In this document: positions 56,801-64,000 of the stretch, piece after piece
Layout: every line of letters begins with the position of its first letter
Numbering within the stretch: the first letter of the stretch is position 1
From: Collybiopsis luxurians FD-317 M1
Lineage: Eukaryota > Basidiomycota > Agaricomycetes > Agaricales > Omphalotaceae
Length of the DNA: 64,000 bases
Direction of reading: 5' to 3'
Assembly (NCBI GenBank): GCA_000827265.1
Contig: KN834859.1
Span: 1-64,000, forward strand
Position numbers and translations under genes: made by a program
The notes under the pieces: model-generated
Seen by the model: only the letters and a program-made list of their open reading frames with translations
What the model was told of the DNA's origin: nothing
Database searches by the model: none

Positions 56801-57501
56801 ATGCTGCCATGTTTTCATCGTTCCCCTACTTTTGCTTGCCGCTGAATACTGCTAACGCTTGGCGCTAGTAATCCAATCTTACTCTTTTCAATTTCTTTTC
56901 AATATTTCTCGTACAACAGATTTGCAAGGCGGCGAATTAGCAGGGATTATTGTAAGCGGTTTCTCACCGAGCAGCTGCTCGATGATTCCGTGCCGGCTCC
57001 GAACGCAGTCGAAGATACGTACCTGAACTGGGGGAAAGGCCCATTTCTCACCGAGCAGCTGCTCGATAATTCCGTGCCGGCTCCGAACGCAGTCGAAGAT
57101 ACGTACCTGAACTGGGGGAAAGGCCCATTTCTCACCGAGCAGCTGCTCGATGATTCCGTGCCGGCTCCGAACGCAGTCAAAGATACGTACCAGAACTGGG
57201 GGAAAGGTCCAAAAAAGGAAAGGTGGAAAGATGAAAAGTCTTCCGGACGTTGAAATGAATGGTAGTTTATTTCTATCATTAGTCAGTTGGTGCTGATTGA
57301 GCTTTTCACAAGGACAGCCTTATGCATAGTCCTACCGATGATTCAAGAGCCGAGAGTAGCAAGTAGCAATCATAACTATACACGCTCAACTCAATTTACA
57401 AGTCTTAGTCAGGTCGTATTCAAGACTTGTCCTTAAAAGAGAGCGGAACACCCATAGTCATGACATCGATTCACATCGTTAAACTGTAAACTCTTTCCCT
57501 C
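56801..57501 (+). promoter_or_regulatory. Promoter region of FMO-2
   Basis: The region shares ordered blocks with the DNA upstream of FMO-3 (63280-63804) and FMO-1 (minus strand 14769-15190): AGCAGG.ATTATTGTAAGCGG, the 84-bp unit (three copies here), GTTGAAATGAATGGTAG, TAGTCAGTTGG, and CCTTAAAAGAGAGCGGAACA about 60 bases before the ATG. No strict TATA box was seen. Confidence 0.65.
56961..57209 (+). repeat. Three tandem copies of an 84-bp unit with a 14-bp palindrome
   Basis: Copies begin at 56961, 57045 and 57129 (period exactly 84). Each has TTCTCACCGAGCAGCTGCTC, a near-identical middle CCGTGCCGGCTCCGAACGC, and GAACTGGGGGAAAGG; the third copy has more substitutions. CGAGCAGCTGCTCG is a perfect palindrome with a central CAGCTG E-box. 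FMO-1 and FMO-3 upstream regions have a single degenerate copy in which the palindrome is spoiled. Confidence 0.92.
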
Positions 57502-59676
57502 ATGCTCGCTAAACCTCAGTCATCCGAAATCGAAATCTTTTCTTCTTGGATTGCACAGTTTGCAAAGCACCTCGAGCAGAAGGACGCTCAGAGTATCACT
57601 TCTCTGTTTCTCTCCGACGGATGGCTTCGAGACTTTTTGGTATTCCAGTGGAATTTGCGGACTCTTCATGGGCACGAGCAAATCTTGGCCTATCTGTCGT
57701 TAAATCTGCAGAATCCCAATATTACCACAAATAAAACATCCAATCCGGTTTCAAACTTTACTGTGGCCTCCGACGAACACTTTAAACCATCTCCTGGTGG
57801 ATTGCCTGGTAGTATCTCGGGAGGGTTTACATTCTCCACTCCGATCGCTAATGGAAAGGGTATGGTCACTCTTATGCCGGATCCAGCATTGACAGACCAT
57901 GAAACGAGGGAATGGAAAGCTACCACTGTTTTCATCACTCTCGATAGTCTAAAGGGCCACGAAGAGTCGGGGGTGTTACGGGATATATATCTTCGAAAGC
58001 CTACCTGGACCGAGAGCAGGGAAACCAGATGGAAGAAAACAAGCGAAGACCCGGAAGTTTTGATAAGTATGTCTACGGTCATCATACCCCATACCGTTGG
58101 CTTACTTCTTTCAGTCGGCGCGGGCCAAAGCGGGCTGCAGGTGGCGGCGAGGTTGCAACAGATGCGCATCCCTACGATTCTAGTGGAAAAGGATGAGCGC
58201 ATCGGAGATGTTTGGAGACGTCGATACTCCTCTTTAATGCTCCATACGCCCAAATCTCATCACAATCGTTAGTCTTTATATTTACGAGCTTCATTTACGC
58301 TCCTAACACCTTCCACATTTAGTTCTCTATCAACCATTTCCCGCTAATTGGCCCGAGTGGACCCCTGGTCACAAGCTCGCTGACTGGATGGAACAATATG
58401 CTATTTCGCAAGATCTTTTGGTTTGGACAAAAACACGTGTTGTCCCTCCGCCTTCCTACAACTGGGAAACAGGAAAGTGGACCGTGACTGTGGATAAGCA
58501 AGGGGAAATTGTTACAGTCTATCCAAAACACCTTATTGTAGCCACCGGATTTTTGGGTGCACCATACATGCCCACGTTCAATGGTCAAGAGGAATTTCAA
58601 GGCCAGATACTCCACTCCAACAAGTTTTCCAGTGGTGCCGAGTTTGCAGGCAAACGGTGTGTGGTGATTGGGACAGGGAATAGTGGTGCCGATATTGCAC
58701 TTGACCTGTCTACTCGAGGAGCTGCATCGGTTCTCATTGTTCAGAGATCTTCGACCTGTGTTCAGCCAGCTACGACTGTGGTAGAACAGTTGTATCATGC
58801 ATACCCAGAAGACGTCCCAGTTGAAGTATCGGACTTTAAGTCCCATGCTACGCCTATCAAACGGCTATTCGAGATTCTGTCCCAAACGAGGCACCTCTAT
58901 TGGGATCGGGAGAAGGAGTTGATTGAGGGGTTGCGGAACACTGGAATGCAGGTCGATATGGGGCCCAACAATACTGGAGTGCTAGGTTTGGTATACTCAC
59001 GCTATGCAGGTGCGATCTTTTTCTTAAACTCAAAGTACCATACAGTGAGGGAGACTTTTATCTCAGGTGTTTGTGAGAAATTTTCCCAATGATTCTGAGG
59101 TACACAAAGTTGATGTTATTCTAGGGGTGGATATTGGCTGTGGTGAAAAGATCATCTCAGGTCAAATCCAAGTCAAGTCGGGGGTCTTGATCCAAAAGTT
59201 CACCAATAATTCTGTGGTGTTCGAGGATGGGTCTTCGGTCGAAGCTGATGTGGTAATACTTGCGTGAGTCTTACTCTCTCAGGTTTCCTAAACCATAATA
59301 GACTCACTCTTGCTCCCTAGAACTGGCTATCAGAATATGAATGAAAGCCTCAGGGCATTACTGGGCAATGAAGTAGTCAATCAAACACCGTCAGTACCTA
59401 CTACCCCGCTCGACGAGGAAGGGGAACTGTCAGCTGGGTATAGGCCTACTGGTCACCCTGGGGTACGTGACTCTTCTTCAATCTGGTTTTAAACCATATC
59501 TCATGCTTCATGAATTTACAGTTGTGGTTTGCTCCAGGGTCATTCCCTGATTCTCGCTTGTGTTCGAAATACCTGGTAAGTTTGGGCTGAATACCTCTTT
59601 TGGAGGCTTTTATTTGAGGATTTTTTTATACAATTAGGGGATACAAATTCAAGCAATGAAACTTGGTTACCTGTGA
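57502..59676 (+). CDS. Flavin-containing monooxygenase with N-terminal NTF2-like domain (FMO-2)
   Basis: Seven exons (57502-58066, 58115-58267, 58323-59009, 59125-59263, 59321-59462, 59522-59575, 59638-59676) sum to 592 codons plus stop, all in phase. Domains in order: NTF2/SnoaL-like (about residues 1-170), FAD-binding GAGQSG at about residue 192, YQPFPANWPEWTPGHKLADW, NADPH-binding VVIGTGNSGADIALDL at about residue 340, and the late ATGYQNM motif. The C-terminus reads CSKYLGIQIQAMKLGYL. The enzyme class uses NADPH and oxygen to oxidise small molecules; the substrate is unknown, though the fused NTF2-like domain could help bind it. It is very similar to FMO-1 and FMO-3. The intron after exon 3 (59010-59124) is longer than the others. 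Confidence 0.9.
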
Positions 59677-60382
59677 TGAACATATTCAAAATCCATTGAA
59701 CCTTTGCATGTAGGCATGTAATGCATTTTGTTTAGGACTGTCAGTATAGTAACTTATCGCCGATCGGTGTGCCTGGGGAAGACTTGATAACTTTCCACAT
59801 TAATCTGCCATCCTAGGTTGTAGTAGATGCTGGGTGAGAATAGATAAATTTAACTTGGTTTTTTCTAGCTGTACTATTTATGTAACATTTTCCCTTGGTA
59901 TCTGCCAATGGCCTAACATCTTCCTGTGCCATTCCCTAACAGCTGACATTACATCTTCTCGCAGCAGGCACTTACTTCATTGATAGGTCCTTAGTCTTAT
60001 ATATAAACTCACTGTACTTATTTGTAAATATCAGTGGTGATTTTTGCTCCCTTCTCAATCTGTGTAATCTCAGCCTTGGCTTTGCGTTCTGTGTTCACTC
60101 TCACTTATTAACAGGGTGCTTATCTCTACTCTCTCAGTACTGTGTAGTAAGCAATTTGTATAATATGTAACATCCTAATAACAAAAAATGCAAAGAATCA
60201 ACCCTGTTTTTGAACTATCTTATTACCTGACTGTCAATGTCTTCCACTGTAAAGCAGCTGTAAGTCTCAATAGCATACATTGGCACTGTCCGGACCAATT
60301 CTTTCTGATTGCTACAGTGCATACCCCAAGGTTTACCAATCGGAGATCATTGTTGAATTAATTCCAATGTGGTTATTTGCAG
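59677..60382. other. Intergenic, possible missing 5' exon of the DUF6534-like gene
   Basis: AT-rich. The first exon of the downstream membrane protein should lie here, but no in-phase ATG exon was found (an ATG at 60237 with a GTAAGT donor does not keep phase). Confidence 0.4.
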
Positions 60383-61552
60383 CTTGTAGGATATATATAC
60401 GCTTGGATTCCGTATGGCTTCCTATGCTTTCAGACTTGTGAGTAATCAGCATAAATTATAATATGGAAGAAGAAAATTGCCTTGTGAATGTTTGATTGTT
60501 TGAATGGGATAGGGAACTACTACCAGAGTTTTCCAAAAGATCCCGCTGGTATTAAGATTTTAGTGTCTTATCTTGCACTGATAGGGACTGTGCAACTGTT
60601 ATGCACATCCATGATGCCTTGCTAACTTTTTGTACTCATTTTGGGGACGTAACAATGCTCGGGCAGGTAAATGTAGGATAGTTATCTAGTGTAATTATGG
60701 TTGGAATGGGTATGTATATTGTTATCTTTGTTGGCCTATATCTTTCTCATCAAACACTAGCTAGTTTTCCGGTTCAACTATTTTATGCCCAGTGAATGAC
60801 ATTACTTTCATGGTCCAACTCTACCAAACCAATTGCCATCTTGGTGAAAATTGTAAGAATCAATTATGACTAGCTGCTTCACCTCTTACATATCATGATC
60901 CCTCCATAGCTGGCCCTCTTTGCTTTTGCATTAGCAATCCTAAGTGGAGTAAGGATATGTCAAAACTGTGACAAATTAATGCCAAACCAGGTGGGTATTT
61001 ACAATCCACACCGATGTTGCTTGAAATCTGACCTCGATTTATTTTGGTATAGATGTGGCTTGGATCCAGTTCAGCTTGTGATACACTCATCACAATAACA
61101 ATGATTATTTTGGTTAGTAATACGTTTCCGTCACGATATCATTTTAGGTTGATAGTCCCATATGAAAGCTTAAAAAGTCAAAGACATAAGTCCCCGAAAC
61201 AAGACAAGTTATTTCTAGATTAGTACACCTACTCCTCGAAAGTGGCTTTATTACAGGTACATGCAGTCAGGCTTTCAATTAATATCCATTTTGAGATATT
61301 TCAGCTGTTCTGTTCATCACAGATCTATCCGTATTCATGGCATTCCCGACTGAGTTCTACCACTTTGCCATTTGCTTTGCTTTGGCTAATGCCCATTCTA
61401 TCACCCTTCTGATCATCCTTAACAACCGATCTCAAATTGCTAAGATTACCGGCGTCACGAGTGATGAAGTTCCAAACATCCTTCAATTTACTACATTTTC
61501 TCAATGCGATGAGAGTGGTATATCAAAGCAAGATCTCAGAGTCGACACTTAG
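60383..61552 (+). pseudogene. DUF6534-like multi-TM protein gene with a frameshift
   Basis: Exons encode LVGYIYAWIPYGFLCFQTW, NYYQSFPKDPAGIKILVSYL, ALIGTVQ, then HDALLTFCTHFGDVTMLGQ, PVQLFYAQ, ALFAFALAILSG, MWLGSSSACDTLITITMII and finally FPTEFYHFAICFALA...LLIILNNRS. These match, in order, the seven-helix proteins with the C-terminal DUF6534 domain that are abundant in agaricomycetes (their WLGGS..CD.LI and NSLL..LN.R blocks are recognisable). Between GTVQ and HDALL the frame shifts by one base near 60598-60600, with no splice sites to explain it, and no start exon was found. It is therefore probably a pseudogene, or has a sequencing error. The function of the family is unknown. It separates FMO-2 and FMO-3. 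Confidence 0.68.
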
Positions 61553-63279
61553 GATTCTAAGAGATTTACTGGTAAGTCGCTAGTCAACTGAAGCATGTTA
61601 TTTGATCCTTCACTTTCTGTCATTTTAGCATGCAAGGCAAAGTTTCGCCTTCCATGAATGTTATAATTTCCTTCTGGAACGTGAATTGCATCTCAGATTA
61701 TTGTGCTAAATCTGAAGCATATGTAATTGAATTCTGCTTACAACCGATGGGGCAGCCTATGTTCCTCAACAATATCTATTCCAAGCATTTCCTTTTAAGG
61801 TCCGATAGGTTAATTGTGGTTAAAATATAACCTTCTGTACTACCTGCTGTAGTTAGCCGACAAGTAATATATAGCCCTTTTCATTCATGAGAGGGAGGCA
61901 TCCATGGTGATTATAATTGCAGAGTATCATGCCTTGCAAGAGAGCAAAACCCACAGTGCAAATATTAATGATCTCAATGATACGAATAATTTGTACACTC
62001 GTTACTGAAAAGTTCGGGCACTCCATAATTTGGTCATAACGAGCTGATAATGTTCACTGCTTGCATTAAACAGAATATCGCGCCTAGCTTAACCAGCAGA
62101 AGGAGAATATTCTCAATCCACGTCCTTGTGTGAGTTCCCGCTTCCGCTATGAGGCAATGGCGATTCCTAAAATGCATTACTCAATATATCTATTCCGGTA
62201 CTATCTCGCTGTTTAAAACTCAGTAAAAACATTTGAGGTGAGACTCGATCCTTCAATTCAACATCATTTGAGTCTTCCAAGCACTCTTTCTCAAAACTTC
62301 TCAAAAGAAAGAATACATATTGTTTTTACTCGTATGAAATGAGGTCCAATTTTGTCTCTATCGGGACTTGCGCATGCAGTGTGCATCTGGTGTGCATCAG
62401 TAAACTGTCTGCCCTGACAGAAAAACCTCATAGAAGTGGGTTATGTTTCTAACAAGTCTCATCCATGGACAAGCACGGCAAGAGTGGTAACACTCTCCAT
62501 TTTGTCAATTTTAGCCCGATCGAATATGTCGCAATCGAAAGCTCGAGTGAACAATGTCATCGCAAAGTGGCTACAACATTTCCGTACAAACTCATGCTGT
62601 ACAGTAATCTCGAAGCACTCAGATCCTTCGAATGAGAGCGTCACAACACGGCCAATATAGGAGTCAAAACGTACTCTATAGGAACACTGATGACATCGAT
62701 TGCAATGATCCTTGTCATCTCTTCATCCCTGTCGCTACTTACGACCAAAATCTAGCCAATCGTCCAAGTTCGGACCAGTCTGGTATCTAGCCAGTAAACC
62801 GACTCGAAGGCGGTCCTTCGGCGCAAGAAAAAATGGTTACGGCGAGAGGTGTGTGCAAGAAAAGAAAGAGGAGTTGAGAGCAGGGCCGAAACCGAAGCGC
62901 ATACTACACAGTTAGTTGTACCTAGCTAGTCTTACTTGCGGCAATGAAGAGTTTATTTTTATTTTTTCCAACAACCACTGGCCAACGCGAGCATCTCAGC
63001 CACAGAGACGTAGAGTAGATAAGATACCTAGGTAAGCCAATAGTGCTGCCTTGGTCACTGAAGCGCGGGAAATCTATACAGTTCACGAAAACTCCTCGAG
63101 CTGGGTCCCAGCCGGCACAACACTAGGGATTAGATCAATTAGACTCTGGGGAGTATTTGATTGGCCCCATTGAATCCATCCTCTAAGTTTTAGTTGTCTT
63201 ACATTGCTATGGGATAATACATAGCTCTTTCTGGTCCAGCCTGCCCGCCATGTAGACCCAAACAAGCAACAAAAACAAG
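61553..63279. other. Stretch with no recognised gene
   Basis: Short open frames only, on both strands. AT-rich up to 62.4 kb. Nothing with family resemblance. Confidence 0.5.
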
Positions 63280-63804
63280 TGAAAGTAATGCCGACTACTG
63301 CCGATGCTTGGCACTGGTAATATAATCTTACCCTTCTCTATGTCATTCAATATTTCTACTATACTAACCAGATGTCCAAGGCGAAAAAATAGCAGGATTT
63401 ATTGTAAGCGGTTTCTCATCGAGCAGCTGTTGGATAGGACCGTACTGGCTCCGACCGCAATTCAAGCGTACCTGAGCTTGGAGGAACATTAAAAGGAAGG
63501 AAAGGTGGGAAGACGGAACGGTGGGAAGACGGAAAGGCGGGTATCCCTTCCCTGGCGTTGAAATGAATAGGTAGTTAATTCCTATCATTAGTCACTCGCC
63601 AACTGAACTTTGGCAAAGGCAATCATATTCATGTGCATAATTTCACCGATGATTCAGTAACAGGTGGCAATCATACCAATATAGCTCAGCGCTCAGCTAA
63701 CTTAGTCAGGCAGAACTCAAGAGTAGTCCTTAAAAGAGAGCAGAACACCCACAATCATGATGTCAATTTTCTCTCCCATCGCTGAACTGTGAACTCTTTC
63801 CCTC
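63280..63804 (+). promoter_or_regulatory. Promoter region of FMO-3
   Basis: It parallels the FMO-2 upstream region: GCTTGGC.CT.GTAAT, TTCAATATTTCT, TAGCAGGATTTATTGTAAGC, one copy of the 84-bp unit start with a disrupted palindrome (GAGCAGCTGTTGGA), TTGAAATGAATAGGTAGTTA and CCTTAAAAGAGAGCAGAACA. Confidence 0.65.
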
Positions 63805-64000
63805 ATGCTCACTAAACATCAGTCATCCGAAACCGAAATCTTTTCTTCTTGGATTACACAGTTTGCAAAGCATCTCGAGCAGAAGGATGCTCAGAGTATC
63901 ACATCTCTTTTTCTCCCTGACGGATGGCTTCGAGACTTTCTGGTATTCCAGTGGGATTTGCGGACTCTTCATGGGCATGAGCAAATCTTGGCCTATCTAT
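63805..64000 (+). CDS. Flavin-containing monooxygenase (FMO-3), 5' part only
   Basis: Starts with ATG at 63805 (MLTKHQSSETEIFSSWITQF) and stays open to the window edge. The visible 65 codons are the beginning of the NTF2-like domain, ending GHEQILAYL. At several sites it agrees with FMO-1 and not FMO-2 (LPDGW for LSDGW, QWDLRT for QWNLRT). Whether the rest is intact cannot be seen. Confidence 0.85.
   Translation, partial: MLTKHQSSETEIFSSWITQFAKHLEQKDAQSITSLFLPDGWLRDFLVFQWDLRTLHGHEQILAYL

Noticed and set aside
56990..57253. Open frame with three 28-residue repeats across the 84-bp units
   Set aside because: The period is a multiple of three, so any open frame would repeat. The equivalent DNA upstream of FMO-1 and FMO-3 does not keep the frame and lies in promoter position.

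Overview
This 64 kb window looks like nuclear DNA of an agaricomycete (mushroom-forming basidiomycete). Genes on both strands carry many short introns of about 40-70 nt with GT..AG ends. Lineage-typical expanded families are present: F-box proteins with an LPPE/D-type F-box followed by a TWVC.WW block, BTB/POZ proteins, a DUF6534-like membrane protein and another agaricomycete multi-TM family. There is also a truncated Ty1/copia element. I saw no bacterial, organellar or CRISPR features and no convincing tRNA or rRNA gene. Gene models were spliced by eye; those given with matching reading phases are firmest.

Left part (1-15.2 kb): a possible Zn2Cys6 finger (1.6 kb), a fragment of a small membrane protein (2.5 kb), the mitochondrial inner-membrane protease ATP23 (4.0-4.9 kb, +), an F-box gene (5.4-6.7 kb, -), a multi-TM protein (7.3-8.7 kb, -), a copia remnant with its 3' LTR start (9.7-10.5 kb), a decayed inverted copy of the ARP6 3' end (11.7-12.3 kb, -) and a flavin monooxygenase gene, FMO-1 (12.6-14.8 kb, -).

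Middle (15.9-50 kb): two BTB genes (+); a secreted GH127-type (DUF1680) glycosidase (+) convergent with two tandem ACS/Dal5-type MFS transporters (-); a membrane-anchored GH5_9 exo-beta-1,3-glucanase (-); a poorly resolved 5 kb stretch; a base-exchange (animal-type) phosphatidylserine synthase (-); a 5.3 kb microsatellite-rich intergenic region; a Zn2Cys6 transcription factor with His/Gly/Ser-rich tracts (+); and a TANGO2/NRDE protein (-) that is head-to-head with ARP6.

Right part (50.7-64 kb, all +): intact ARP6, F-box gene 2, a decayed FMO fragment, a decayed F-box copy, FMO-2, a frameshifted DUF6534-like gene, and the start of FMO-3 running off the window. ARP6, F-box and FMO sequences therefore occur both here and, inverted and rearranged, about 40 kb to the left. 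The two F-box genes share promoter sequence, and the three FMO genes share several hundred bases of upstream DNA. The FMO-2 promoter alone carries three tandem 84-bp units with a 14-bp palindrome. This inverted, repeatedly reused ARP6/F-box/FMO module is the most unusual structure in the window. The FMO protein is an NTF2-like domain fused to a two-dinucleotide-site flavin monooxygenase; its substrate is unknown.
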